This document shows, piece by piece, positions 10,431-22,038 of a stretch of DNA of 64,000 bases. The position numbers and the translations under genes are program-made. Origin of the DNA: Lutjanus erythropterus. Its lineage: Eukaryota > Chordata > Actinopteri > Lutjaniformes > Lutjanidae. How positions within the stretch are numbered: the first letter of the stretch is position 1; each line of letters opens with the position of its first letter. Location of the stretch: positions 6,069,525 to 6,133,524 of the forward strand of contig CM034613.1 of the NCBI GenBank assembly GCA_020091685.1. The letters are read 5' to 3'. The notes beneath the pieces are model-generated. The model was not told the DNA's origin, did not search any database, and worked only from the letters and a program-made list of their open reading frames with translations.

Positions 10431-11177
10431 AGGACCAGTGTGTAATAATTACAGGAATTTATGTACATAAATGAGATATATTATATATAAGTATGTTATT
10501 TATTATTATCAATCAACGTAAACTCATTATCTATATGTTCCCGTTACTTTAGAAATAGCCATTTATAGTTATATACTGTCGGGTCAACTTACAGAGATCA
10601 TCATCCTGCGCCGTCTACGGCAGCGCAGAGCGGACAAACTGCACTAACAGTGAGTCTTGGGAAGCCCATGGTGACCTTACGTAGACGCCGCAGCGTAAAC
10701 ACGGAAGTAGACGGGGAGGATAGACGCAGGTGACTGCTGGCAGACCATTTAGCGTTGTGAACCTTGACTGGCACAGTTTTGACAAATGGAGGATCATACA
10801 TACACTGTACCAGAACAAAAAGCAGCGGACAGTGAATCCCCGTCATCCAAGAAGTGGAGACGCGAAGAAAGTAAATGCAAGCATGACAGGAAACGGCAAA
10901 AACACCAATCAACATCGGCATAGCGTTTACACGATGGAAATCGCTGATGGAGGACAAACGTTCTCACAGTGACGCCGAGGTTGCCTGTTTTCTGCTGGAC
11001 AGGTAATTCATCCTACACACATAATTGTAGTTTGTTGTGAGATAGCTTTCGCTCACCATTTTGTCCGCTGACGGCCACCGTACTCTTGGTGAGAGAGGGG
11101 CGGTGTCGGGGTAAATCCTCTTAGTTGCAATCTAAGGTTTGAACGCTAGATGCCACTGGAAATCACACACTTCTCCT
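10431..11177. mobile_element. TTAA-flanked 747-bp DNA transposon
   Basis: TTAA at 10427-10430 and again at 11178-11181 form a target-site duplication. The left terminus is AGGACCAGTGTGT and the right terminus, read on the opposite strand, AGGAGAAGTGTGT (11 of 13 identical). The block GATGCCACTGGAAATC near the right end is also typical of this abundant teleost element. TTAA targets with purine-rich ends fit the Kolobok superfamily better than piggyBac; that assignment is from family knowledge. The element has no transposase but carries an exon-like relic at 10786-11002. Confidence 0.75.
10786..11002 (+). pseudogene. Broken transposon-borne exon ending in a splice donor
   Basis: From ATG at 10786 the frame reads MEDHTYTVPEQKAADSESP and then a basic stretch SKKWRREESKCKHDRKRQK. 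A small indel near 10900 then shifts the frame, which continues as PINIGIAFTRWKSLMEDK and DAEVACFLLDR. The frame ends at a good donor: AG at 11001-11002 followed by GTAATT. I recall similar pieces (basic region, then INIG.AF.RW, then DAEVA.FLLDR) as predicted first exons of uncharacterised fish proteins. The function is unknown; a basic, possibly DNA-binding or nuclear-localising N terminus is all that can be said. The shifted frame shows it is not functional here. Confidence 0.5.
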
Positions 11178-11245
11178 TTAAGTCAACTTAAATTTCAAGG
11201 CCACCCATAAACAAACTTTTTTAAGTTAAAACAACTAATTGATAG

Positions 11246-12369
11246 AGTTTATAGTGAAAATATATAATAGTCAGTGTCCAAAGTATAACTCTACCACTGG
11301 TATAGTTTTCAAATTCATAGTGAACTTCAGCCAGTCAAATATCAGATGTATTCAGACTCATGATGATGCTGAGAGTCAGAGCTGTTTGTTCAAGTGGAAC
11401 TGGAATCATTTTCTGAGATAATCTGAATATCCACTGCAGTCTTCTTTTTGTCTGCCAACTGGATTCAACTCTCTGCATTTTTACTAGTCCAAAAAACACT
11501 GCCAGTTTTATTCTTCTACTTAGTTAAATGCATAAAGTTTGCATCCTGAGTGTAAATCTGGCCCTAATCAATAGCTGAAATAAAATAAAATAAAATATAT
11601 AAAAAAAAACCCAGCTGGGCTCTGAGCCACTGCTGTGAACCACTGTTGTAGCATATATTTTTTTAGACAACAAGTGGGATCAGGTTTGACCAGCCAAGCC
11701 ATTCCCATTCTGCTGCACCATCACCTGTTACCCTAAACACTGGACCGTCGCCATCGCTCCTGGCAAAAACAAGGTGTCACCTGCTCAAGTGGGACCATTT
11801 GATCTGGCCAGAGAAGGAGGGGGGGTCATTTGCGTCAGGGTAGCCATTTGAAGCTGAAACTGCATTTCTCTGCCTCTCTCGCTTTCTCTTCATTTCCTCC
11901 ACTCATTGTGTCAGACATAGGGCTGACAAAGTTTCTCATTAGTCGCCTTCCGTGGCCCCACTGTGGTCTGTTGCTCTGTCTTGCCTCAGTGGGAGAGCGA
12001 CCGGGTCTGCTCATCATGTCCCACATCATGTCACCAAATTGTCACAGTAGAGGTCTTCATTTCAGCCTGTTCTGCTCATTTACAGGATATATTTTCACTG
12101 GTCAGAGTAGTGTGATCTTTCATGGAGCATGGATGGCAGCGATAAGTCTAGAAGTTCAGCAGTTATTATAATTACATAGAAATATTCATTATAAATGTTC
12201 AAAATCAACTAAATAAATGGCTGGTTTACAGGCCTGAGGTGGTGATCAATCAGATACCACTGGGAATCATTGAACACACGTACGCTATTGACACGTAAGT
12301 CAATACCGTGTCTTTGGAGTACTTTTGCAGTGTATCCCATCCATCTAGCCATCAGTGTGCTTTGCCTTA
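11246..12369. other. Mostly unique sequence
   Basis: Holds an (AAATA)n-like run at about 11576-11597 followed by an A-run. Two short overlapping frames (11830-12171 plus and 11835-12029 minus) have no recognisable domain. No gene is seen. Confidence 0.4.
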
Positions 12370-12600
12370 CAGGTCTGTCCACATCAGGGGTGAGCAGTGT
12401 GTCGACAGAAAAATCCCAGTCCCAGTCAATGAATCTGGAGGCGCTGCATCAATCACAGGCTTATTGAGCAGCATGGTGCGAGAGAAACCTGTCAAAAGAA
12501 TATCGGCACCTCTCGGAATTAATTTCTCGGGCCAAAGTATTAGATTAAAAATAGTATTGGTCGAGGGTAGGTGGCCCATTGTCACTGCAGTAAGTTGCTT
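12370..12600. other. Complex unique block open on both strands
   Basis: Single-copy-looking, balanced-composition sequence preceded by an acceptor-like GCCTTACAG (12363-12371). It is open across its whole length in one plus frame (a 101-codon frame over 12308-12613, including SITGLLSSMVREKPVK) and one minus frame (78 codons, including LIPRGADILLTGFSRTML). Neither matches a protein I recognise and no matching donor is obvious. Dense non-repetitive sequence with few stops is also typical of vertebrate conserved non-coding elements. Whether it is an exon, an enhancer or neither cannot be settled by eye. Confidence 0.25.
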
Positions 12601-12618
12601 CACTGTAATTTAAATTTC

Positions 12619-12940
12619 TTAAAGGGAAACTGTGGTATTTTACATGTACATGTCCAATTGCTGTGACTAGAAATGTAGTCAGGTGATGCAACAAATTCCT
12701 CAGTGCGTGTTATATCGACCAAAAAACTGAGTTCTCTCAGAGTGCTCTTTGGGGAGCTGTGCTGGCAGTGCCTACATGTACCAGGATGCATTGCAGGTGA
12801 ACTTTTGACTGGCTACCCAGCGAATGAACTCTATTTTCTTTCAATATAGCAGCACTGAGGAATTTATTGCTTCGGTTGACCACATTTACCATCAACACTG
12901 ACTGGAAATCCACATGAAATGCACTGAATTTTACCTTTAA
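12619..12940. mobile_element. TTAA-flanked foldback element
   Basis: TTAA at 12619-12622 and 12937-12940 flank termini AGGGAAACTG (left) and AGGTAAAATT (right, opposite strand). The interior is a long imperfect inverted repeat: AACAAATTCCTCAGTGCGTG near 12690 pairs with GCAGCACTGAGGAATTTATT near 12848, and neighbouring blocks pair as well. The block GAGAGTGCTCTTTGGGGAGC-type sequence and CAGGATGCATTG are familiar from a common perciform repeat. It has no coding capacity; the frames that overlap it are incidental. Confidence 0.7.
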
Positions 12941-14205
12941 AACCTGGTTGACCCTTTTCATGTTTTTTTTTGTCTATTTGACATACCCAGTTGGAAAAGC
13001 TAATAAGAGAAGAACAGGCCAAAATGCATATATATGCATGAGACGTATCATCTTCTACTTTATGAAACATACATACAACCTAAACTACATCAGTTCAAAT
13101 GTGGCTCATTTTTTTTTTTTGTCCTAGAGTTCCCTCCTACAATAAGTCATATTTGAATAACAATAACTAGGACATGATTTATGCCTGAACTATGTAAATC
13201 ACTACATCTTGTCAGTCATACTTGTGTATAATTTCAGACCTCTAGGCCAGCACTTACTGGAGCTCAGGACTTGTCACGGTTTGGTGTCACTGGTGTCCGT
13301 GAACCGAAGTCAAAACATCTCCAAATGGCCAAATAGCTTTTTCTCAGCTTCCACAGAAATCATATAATCCAGAAAAAATCCTGTTTTTGGAGGTCAGCCT
13401 GCCTGCAAAGGTGTGCTTCTCTTGCTGCTGATCATGTTACTTGCAATGAGTTTTATATAGGAGGGACTGTGACATACTGACATAACTTGGCTCAAATGAA
13501 ACTAAACTACCTATGAAAGGGTAAAATGATTGGCTACAGTTATGAATTATTAATTTGTTGCTGGACAATAACAGCTTGTTGATAGTCAAAGTCCCTTTTA
13601 ACACTCCAAAGTAGGAGCGCTTGCTGTACAACAGGGGCTATTCTGTGGTAAACACTAAACAGAATCAGGTTCTTTTGATTGATGGAGCCTTACATACCGA
13701 AGGAATATAAATAATAGAGGAATGGACATGTAGCTAGACTCTACGGCTGCTTCAAAGGTAGAGAGTTGCCGTCTCTTTTGTTTAACATGCAGGTAAATCT
13801 TAATGAATCATGCTTTGGGACTAATGGTTCCAATAAAATGATTGGGATGTTTGAATTGTGGAGAACCTACCTAAAATTTACATTATAATGTCCATATTGA
13901 CAAAAGTTTATCTATATCTGCTAGGCCTGGTAGCTTGTAATAACATGTGCATGGCAGATAAGACTCAGAGGGGATGATTCAAAATATAAAGTCAGAGTAG
14001 GCAGACATTTAATCACATTTTATGTTTTATGGTCTCACTACTGCCATGTTTTGTCCTCTAGACATTTTTAAGTACTTAATATATGTTATAGTCAGATGCT
14101 CTGGCCTAAGAAATTTATACTTAACTAGTCAAATAGAGAACTTTACAAGTAAAATAGGTTGAGGAATAACTGCGATGTCTGCTACTAAAATCTGTTACTC
14201 ATTTA
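12941..14205. other. Unique AT-rich sequence
   Basis: A T-run lies at about 13110-13121. No exon, RNA gene or recognised repeat family is seen. Confidence 0.4.
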
Positions 14206-14370
14206 GAGTGCACAGTAGCTCAGATGGTGAAGCATGTGTCCCATCTACTGAGGCTAACAGTAGCAACTCGGGTTTGATTCCAGCCTGTGGCCCTTTGCTG
14301 CATCCCCCCTCTCTAAAACCCCTTGCCTGTCTGTCTTCAGCTGTCGCTATATATAATAAAAGCCTCAAGA
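14206..14370 (+). mobile_element. tRNA-derived SINE, copy 3
   Basis: An A-box-like AGTAGCTCAGATGGTGAAGC is followed by TGTCCCATCTACTGAGGC, a well-kept B box GGTTTGATTCC (14271-14281), CCTGTGGCCCTTTGCTGC, a CT-rich segment, TCTTCAGCTGTCGCTAT and an ATAATAAAAGCC tail. It is the same family and orientation as the copies at 9906 and 25540. The open frame across it is a shadow of the SINE. Confidence 0.75.
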
Positions 14371-15699
14371 AGTAAGAAAAAGAGGTAAGAAAAAAATCTC
14401 ATTTCTATCTCCAACACTTTAAAGTAGGCTGCACAAAGGGTGAACTGTTCAAACGAAGTTGAGAGAATGCCAGTTTGTTCTCACTGAACGTGAAGCAGAG
14501 GCTGGTTTGTAGTTTTCTAACCTTCTGGGGTTCATTCATTTCTACGACAACAACCTTTTCTCAAGGACGTCTTTTACAAATAATAAGTACCATTAGCTAA
14601 TGCTAAAGAAGTGACAAAGGATAAGACATTTCTCTTACAGCCCAGAATCAACACGAAAACTGTTCTTTATGAAGCTGCTATTCACTGGAATGATTGACCA
14701 ACCAACCACCTCTATTATCAAATACATAAACAAATATTAAATTTTTTTCTTGAATGGAGCAGTTTACAGGGCAAAATAGGAAGTACTGCATGTTTTGTTT
14801 TCCAACAAATTCTACAGGCATATAAATATATCTCAGTACATATACAACACGTAACATGTGTATCCTCCTCTCTGTAAAATAGTTTGTCATATTTTCATAT
14901 CTTCAACCAATTTACTGCCTAGAATTTTAAATTGAATTATATTATTAAAGAGGGAATTACATTTAATACAGTGGTTTCTTACCTATATTTAGTGTTCAAA
15001 GGGTCATAGAGAAATCGGGGAGGTTGCAAGATGATTATTGGGATAGAAAAGTGCTCTGCTACAAAAAAAAAAAAAAAAAATTCTTGTGGAATACTGGAAT
15101 ATTTTACTATTTGGGGACTCTACATAATTAGTCAAATCTAGCAATATAAGGTTTGAGTCATGGTAAAACTGCTCAAAACTCATAAGCCTCCTGAGAGGAA
15201 GAGAAAAATTCAAAATAAGATCTTGTCCTGTTCTAGTCTGTGTCGCCCAGACATAAATGAGCTCAATTTAAGCCCAATATGAGACTTTGAACATTTTCTC
15301 ATACTTCTTAAATTCGACTCCTGTGAAATAACCTTTGTCTTGTCTCAGCCCAAGACTAATTTGAGTCCAACTGAAGATCTTAAAATGTTCTTTTTTTATG
15401 TCACTGCACTGATCTGAAATTTGTCTTAAATAATAGAAATAATCTATAAAACAGTGAGAACTAAAAGAAAACTTGGTTGTCTTAAATGAGATCTTAAAAT
15501 TGTCACTTTGAACACTTCATTTTAAGGTGTTAGCAGGTAAAAAGGTTGGAAGCCACTGCTCTAATACACATTATTCTGAATCTTGCCAATATGCTGAATT
15601 GCACGTTTTGTCTCATAAAGCCACAACGTCTTTGATATATAAAAGTCTAAGCTCTCATGAGAAGTGGGCTTAAGTATATGACATTTGTCAGAGCCCTCC
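14371..15699. other. Unique AT-rich sequence
   Basis: Contains a poly-A run at about 15062-15080. No gene or recognised repeat is seen. Several short frames are artefacts of AT-rich sequence. Confidence 0.4.
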
Positions 15700-16420
15700 C
15701 TTTCACAAACTGCAGGTCTCTGCGGTCACTGTCTGATGTAAACTTCAATCACATGTGAGTCAATACTTTTTGGTGCAACAAGATTTTTCCATTCAAAGGC
15801 GACACCTCCACATAAATGAAAATTTCTCACAGCGGACAGATGTCAACTGAGTGTATAACACACCAAATATCATCAAATAACTGCCAGCCTGTTATCATGA
15901 TCTGATTTGAATCCAATAGAGATTTCATGCCTTTTAAATATCAGTATAACTCATTCCAGTCTTATGTCTCCCAGCGTCTTGATTTAATATTCTCTACATA
16001 TAAAGCTGGCTGATTTGATAAGCTTTCACTCATGAGTAATTCATTTCATTGTTGGACGACCCTGTGAGGTTGTTGTTTTTTCCTCTTTCTCTCCATTGCG
16101 CTAATTAAAACTAATTGAATTGAATTGATGGTACCGAGCCCCCGAATCACAGTGCTACCATCTCAGTCCTGCTCATCCCTGAAATGAGACAAATCAAGTG
16201 TGCCGTGTAATCAGACATGAAAAAAGTCAACACGCCAAAGAAGCCATCTCCCTTGTTTGTTGTTATTGTCGTGAGCACATTATCACATTTCCATCAGATT
16301 CACAAATAATAACTTGGCATAAAAGAGCAGACAGAGAGTTGTTTGAACACAAGTAAATTTTGTTGCCTTAGATGTGACAATTGTTGTTAGGCCCATAAAA
16401 AGCTCCCTGGGTGCATTTTG
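15700..16420. promoter_or_regulatory. Candidate conserved non-coding block
   Basis: A long repeat-free stretch of complex sequence with several homeodomain-type TAAT cores (for example GCTAATTAAAACTAATTG near 16100), GATAAGC and CACATGTGA-like boxes, and no coding potential. The texture resembles vertebrate developmental enhancers in gene deserts. This is inference from composition; no alignment was possible. Confidence 0.25.
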
Positions 16421-16683
16421 TCTTGGCTTGAAATCAAAACCCTGAGACTCACAGATTAAGTTTGGAAAAGCAAACTTTTATGTAACAATACACCTGTCTC
16501 CTCAGACAATATATACAACAAAGTGTGGCTCCAACTATGCAGACTAATACAGATTGATGATATAAATTTAGTTTGTTTGGTTGACATAACATTAGTTTGA
16601 GTAATGCTACATTATGTAAGTGCTATTACTGAAACACAAGTTTGCAGTGTTTGAACTTTTTGCTATCAGTGATACTCAGCTAG

Positions 16684-16855
16684 CAGGGAATGTTCCCACA
16701 ACATTGGCCAACGTTCCCTACAAGTTCAGATCATTGTTTAAATTAAATGTTTTACTCTAATATTCAAAGAACATTTTAAGAATGTTTTGGGGATGTTGTT
16801 GAGATAACGAATTATAGAATGTTCATCTATAAAATCAAAAAATTGCCAGCTGGGT
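16684..16855. repeat. AACATTC/GAATGTT interspersed repeat
   Basis: Carries repeated and inverted GAATGTTCCC, AACGTTCCC, AACATTTTAAGAATGTTTTG and AATGTTCATC motifs. Repeats built from GAATGTT and its complement are common in teleosts and are organised like the GGTTCT repeat at 885-1410. No coding sequence. Confidence 0.5.
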
Positions 16856-18838
16856 AGATGGGTAATGTTAAAGTTGGAGTAAAGTGGTAGAGCTGTAGAG
16901 ACATGCGCTTTATTCAAATGCACTTTGGTTAGACATGTCTAGTTAATATCTCCATTGATTTTTGATAACTCCTTATTTGAAGGGGTGTGCATAAGTCCGA
17001 CATGGCACAGTTATAACCATGACACCAGTCATGAACATGAAGAGGTCTATGACTGTTGTCATTAATTGCATAATCACCATGCATAATCATAAAGAACAAT
17101 GTGCAAATGATTTAAACATAATCCCTCTAAATCATTATGACCCACTAGAAGTGTGTGGTGTTGTCTGTATCTCCTCTGCTGAGAGCTGGAAAAAGAGTTC
17201 TACACACACATGAACACACACAGGCAGAGTGGATTGGGGATTACTTCAGCTGTATTCACACAAAATCCAGTGTTGTGTGAATACATCATGTCATTGTTAT
17301 GATAGTATCACATCAGTCTTATGCACACCCCTTCAAAAAAGTGTTTCCATTTGTATACTGTCTGAAATGGCTACATGTAGTCTCTCTTATTTTGAAGTAT
17401 CTATACAGATGCTCCTTTATCTAGTCCCATTTCCTCTCTTTCAGACACATTTCTGTGCGTCTGTTTAAAGAATTCTGAAATCAGTGTGTAATTGTAACAT
17501 GTAATTGTTAGTCTTAATACTGGATCAATTTAAAAAATTATTGTCGCCATTAGGGTCAAAAACCCTAAGAAAATAGGGTCTGGGGTGAAAAATACTTTTG
17601 AAAGGGGTCACCAGCACTTTATGAGCAACTCCAGTTATCATGATGAATTAATTTAACATTGCTCATATCTCTGCTGCCAAATAAGATGTATGTTAAACAT
17701 ACAATGTCATTGCTATTCATGTGTGAAAAAAGGTTTAGATGGCCACAAGCAACTTGCCTGTTCTGATGTCAGAAACAATAAATAGAAAGCAGCTCTTATA
17801 CAGTCAAGCAGTTTGAAGGGTTGCCTTAAGCTCATGGAAGCTGGGTCTTAGGAACAATATATTTACACATATTTACACATGTACTTCAGGCTAAAACTTT
17901 TACTGGATAAGCTCATAGGCCTGCAGGATATAGTAATGGTCAACAGGGCAGGATTCAGGGAAGGAATGTTTACAGATCAATGTGGTGTACTTACTGTAAA
18001 GTGGAAGTGTTGCTGTTATGGCCAGAAACCTAAAAGCCTCCATCCAGATCATTAACTAGCAGAGCAAGCCGTGTGGGTTTGCCACTGAGACACAACACTT
18101 GTCAGAAAAAATTGATCTATTTCCTTTGTGTGTAGGAAGGATGTTTTATTAATGGTCAACAAATGACGGAGAAAAGGCAGAGAAGAGGTTTGCATGCTGG
18201 CACCATGAAGAAAAATGGCAGTTTAATATTTCAGTTACAAATCTCTGTTGTTACCCTCTGAGGCAAATTTGGAGACTGTCGTCCTGAGAAAAATGACAGC
18301 ATCAGTCGTTTTAGCAAATGCCCTTTAACGACATGAGTTTATGTACAAGCCCTCTTGCCGCTCTCAAAATTATGACTCTTATCTGTCAGGGGCGAAGGAT
18401 GAAAGAGTACGTGAAGATGGACTGGGTAGAACAAAATGCTGGACTTTGATGAAGAGATTGCTGTTAGCTTCCCATTTTCATGCTGACAGTCAACCTCGGC
18501 TGTTTTTAACCATAACCTTGATCATGTCCAAGCCTTTCCTAACAGCCAGTAGGTGATTTGAGGGGGGATAAAGGGGGATATCATTCCTCTTGTTAGCAAA
18601 ATGACCAAAATGCATCCACCTTGTTAACCTGCCATTCCCCCTCTCCATTCCCTATTAGCAGAGAGAGTGCAGGGATAGAGATTTTTTAGTTGAATATTGT
18701 TAGTCTGGTCAGACTGAGATTTGTTAGAATCTATGGCTCTGATCATGGCTCTGAAATATCAGCAGTCCAGTAGCTGTTCTGTGTATTGAAAATCCATGGT
18801 GCTGAAGAAATACTATATAGTTCCCAGTAAATATTTTA
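16856..18838. other. Unique sequence, no gene seen
   Basis: No recognised repeat or exon is seen. A small tandem pair of ATATTTACACAT lies near 17858-17881. Short frames at 17019, 17229 and 18341 have no domains. Confidence 0.4.
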
Positions 18839-18925
18839 AACCCCACAATTCTCTAACTGTAACCAAATAATTTATGTGCCTAAATCTAACCAAACTTTAA
18901 CTTTAGCAATGTTACATGATCAAAC
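18839..18925 (+). repeat. CCTAAATCTAACC-type repeat fragment
   Basis: AACTGTAACCAAATAATTTA is followed by GTGCCTAAATCTAACCAAAC and CTTTAACTTTAGCAATGTTA. This is a decayed copy of the fish repeat with GCCTAAACCTAACC and TAACCTTAGCATTGTCAC. It is short, with no visible termini. Confidence 0.45.
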
Positions 18926-19261
18926 GCTTATGTGTCTCTGAAAAGGAATTACAAATGTATTGATCTGTATTGTGGTTTCCTCTCGAGTGCTTGTTGTACA
19001 GAAATTTGAATTGAAATGTAAGGTGGAGCGGTACTGTAGAATTGACTTCATTTGACTTGACACACTGAACCCTTCCTGCAACCCTGTCTCCTAAAAAATT
19101 ATGTTTGTCTATTACTAAATTGACTTCATAATTATGTTGTTGTGACAGTGACAATTGCTGCCTGGAATATGTTCACAGACAACATGTCTTTGAAACAATG
19201 CATGTATAAATGTGATGGTGTGGATGACTCTGTGTCCAGACTCCTGCAAAAAAAAAAAAAA
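18926..19261. other. Unique sequence with poly-A run
   Basis: An A-run lies at about 19248-19261 next to the element on the right. No gene is seen. Confidence 0.4.
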
Positions 19262-19410
19262 GCACTTTGGTGAAACACACAATATGTAAATTCTGCTGCT
19301 AGAGGCCTCTCACATGAAATCAGTAACAAAAGATGTAATTTGAGTTGTTTTCTTCACATTGGCAGCCATCCTTCCTCACTCTCGAACGTGCCCGACATAT
19401 CCTCAACAAA
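19262..19410 (+). mobile_element. Short deleted copy of a TTAA element
   Basis: AATATGTAAATTCTGCTGC, TAGAGGCCTCTCACATGAAA and TCCTTCCTCACTCTCGAACG parallel the left and right parts of the fuller copy at 51796-52230 (ATATGTAAGTCCTGCCACTA, GGGTCTCTCTCACATTAAAA, CTTCCTTCCTCACTCTCTGA). The middle is missing, so this is an internally deleted or decayed derivative. Confidence 0.4.
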
Positions 19411-21362
19411 GTATATATCTTTTGTCTTGTGTTTTATAGTGGTTACATACTGTGGTTTTAACCAGATCAGAAAATGCTTCTGTATCATCCTGAAAGGAAA
19501 TGACAAATTATGTCTTTTGTCATTTCTGCTTGTTGGACAGAAATGCGTGAATTATGATGTTTGGCGAAGTTGCTGATAAACTCAAAACTGATTTTTACAT
19601 CTATTCATTAAATATGGGAAAAAGAAATGAAATCAGCACTGCACTGCTCTCAGTATCCATCTTACAGGAGATGATAGAAGCCTGGATGTTAGTGAAATAA
19701 GCTCATAACTAAAAAAAAAACATCTACAAGTTGTTTGGGTACATTGCAGGTTCCATAAATGTTTGCAGGTGGAAGGCATGTTTCATTGTTTTGATGATCC
19801 GTAATGAGAAAATATTTTAAATGGTATTTTTATGAGAGTAGAGAACACATTAGATTTGAATAAGAGGATGATTGTGGACTGTACTTAAGGATGAGCATTT
19901 TAAAAAGCAAATGGTTTTGGCAAACTAATTAAGTGCCTCTTAAACACAAATTGTGTTGGATAAAAGTTTACAGCTGACAATATTGGTCCTAGCTTAGCTC
20001 TTCCTGTCTCCTGTTCGCCTTTTCCAGAATTTTTTTGCCTCACATTTATTTCCACAACGGAATATTAATGCCATTGTTGCACACACAAGCAGCAGAATTG
20101 GACATGCTATTTAAAGTTTTCATAGTGTTTCAGACAGTATGAGACTCTAAATAAAGCGGTAGGTGATGATAATTCGACATCTAAGCACAAGCAAACTGCA
20201 TGTGCTGAACAATTACCTGAATTTATCTGAAGTGGCTGAAGAAATAATAGCAGTGCGGGGAAAAAACCCTCAAATCCCATCAATTATCTCCTTCAAAAAG
20301 AGAAAACTGCTAAGCAGCACTTTATTCAGACGGTCTTTTCAGCCATCTGAACCACCTCTGAGATATGAATCTGTAGTGTTGAAGGGCATTGTGGGAGAAT
20401 TGTGTTATCAGCATGTATGGCGAGGGAAAAAAAAGCAGGCATGCTCTGCTCCCTAAAGGCCTAGTCATGATTAGATGATCAGACATGATGGCTCCAAACA
20501 TATTTACCCCACGGAGCCCTTTGGACATGCTGTGTGCATGTGTGTGTGTGTAATGTAACAGTGACGACATCAGCATATTTCCAGATAGCAGCTTCCACAC
20601 AGAGGAGAGGTGGAAGAACAAAGATACGCAGCAGGGGCACACCACTGGAGATGTGTATCTGTTTGTATGAATGGTGTGTTTACATGTTAAATGTATGCCA
20701 GTATTTTCACTTTTGTTGATAGAAGAAGGAGAATGAAACATGGGATGGATTTTTGTACAAATCACAGACAAGATAGAAACCTGTTTGCATGTATCCATGT
20801 GTGTGTGCTGTTTTAATGAGCGAGTCTCTAGTCCCTGAGAGTGCTCCTTCACACAGCATGCCCACAGATCTGCATCAGGGGGTGCCATTTTCCAGGGGGG
20901 CCCCTCCAGTGATCGCTGTCGCAGCGGTGAACATGGACAGCAGCGCGTTGTCTTTGTGTTTGAGGAGGTGGGGGGGCGGAGGCTTGTGCAGGAGGCACCG
21001 CTATCGCCGTCATCATGCCTGGCTGCTGATAGGAAGGAGACACACTTTACACACGGTGTGAGGGTAAGCAATTATTCCCTCTCTTTTATCCCCCTGAGAT
21101 GAAGAGCGCCTGCCGACGGTGAACAATGCTGCTTTTGTGCTGCGCTATCAAGGCTGAGAAAATCAGCACAGAGCTCCCCACTGCCCCTCCTGTAAGGCAG
21201 TGTGTGTGTGTATATGTGCTGATGTTTGGATGTGTGTGCCTGCATGTACATTCTTATGCTGCATATTCTTTTCTACTTCGATTCTGGTCAGAAGCAGTTT
21301 TGGCATTAGATCTTCCACCTTTGCTACTTCTCACTTCTACTTTACTATTGAAGTTATTCTGA
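19411..21362. other. Unique sequence, no supported gene
   Basis: The longest frame of the window (249 codons, minus, 20322-21071) lies here. It has no domain, contains runs coded by CA/GT repeats (THTHAH), and overlaps plus-strand frames of similar quality. I treat it as spurious. The stretch at 20840-21060 is GC-richer than its surroundings, with GTGGGGGGGCGG near 20968 and several CpGs, and might be a small regulatory or exonic block. A (GT)n tract lies at about 20540-20551. Confidence 0.35.
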
Positions 21363-22038
21363 AAAGGGTTATATTTAGAATAGTTTAGGTAGAATAGGTG
21401 CATTACCTACAGTAGATAGTGATTAGCAGGCCTCCACTTTGGAGAAGCAGAGAGGATTACCAGCACAGAAACTACCTAATGTATTCCTGTGGACAGGGTC
21501 AACAACAAACAGCAACAAATGTTTTTCAGCCAGATCCACCTTAAAAAAAAAAAAAATCAATATCAGTTTCAGTGTACACTACATTTAAAATATTTTCAAC
21601 ACTTTACCTTCCTGTCAGACAACCTTTTCTGACACGAAACTGCAGTTATATAAGCCAAATATTTCTCTCTCCAGACCAGAGCAACTTCACAAAATGAAAT
21701 CTATTAGTTTGTTTATGTTATTGTGTGACATAAGTGATTTGAAAGGATAGTTTGGATTCACCAGCGTCACACAGTAACTCATAGTGCATCAATGATGAAG
21801 CAATAGATCAGCAAGCGACGTGATTTTTCCTATCAAATTTGATTGGTTTATTGATTAAATTGGGGGTCAAAGGGGCAAAAACACATCCTGTTGCTGACCC
21901 CGACCACAGCAGTACATTGCTTAGCTTCCATGATGCTACTCCTCTCTGTTTCTCTGAAGTGCTGGCATGCTGACCTCCATCTACCACGGTAAATACACTG
22001 ACCAGTATCTTGTAAAACCCCACTTCAAAACCATCTCT
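21363..22038. mobile_element. Foldback DNA element family F, copy A
   Basis: Ordered blocks shared with copies B (29753) and D (59673): a GCATTACCTACAGTAGAT-like block, TTTGGAGAAGCAGAG, a GTGGACAGGGTCAACA-like block, GTGTACACTACATTTAAAAT, ATATTTTCAACACTTTACCT, ATAAGCCAAATATTTCTCTC, TGGATTCACCAGCGTCACAC and, in inverse orientation, AGTACATTGCTTAGCTTCC and CCCCACTTCAAAACCATCTC. The right end reaches TTAA at 22039-22042; the left end is decayed. Outer portions of the two halves are mutually inverted, so the element can fold back. No protein is encoded. Confidence 0.65.

Larger units (their letters stand above)
10156..11245 (+). repeat. CACTGTAAAA-type element split by an insertion
   Basis: The left part (10156-10426) starts CACTGTAAAAAATATACAGG and is rich in AAGTTAATT and AACTTGAA motifs. 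The right part (11182-11245) resumes with GTCAACTTAAATTTCAAGG and ACTTTTTTAAGTTAAAACAA. Removing 10431-11181 joins TTTTTTCAAATTAA to GTCAACTTAAATT, a continuous sequence typical of the family. The older element was therefore present first. A related left-half fragment is at 9036-9165. Confidence 0.55.

Noticed and set aside
20322-21071. 249-codon minus-strand open frame, the longest in the window
   Set aside because: It has no recognisable domain, contains low-complexity text from CA/GT repeats, overlaps plus-strand frames of similar quality and lacks splice or promoter context.
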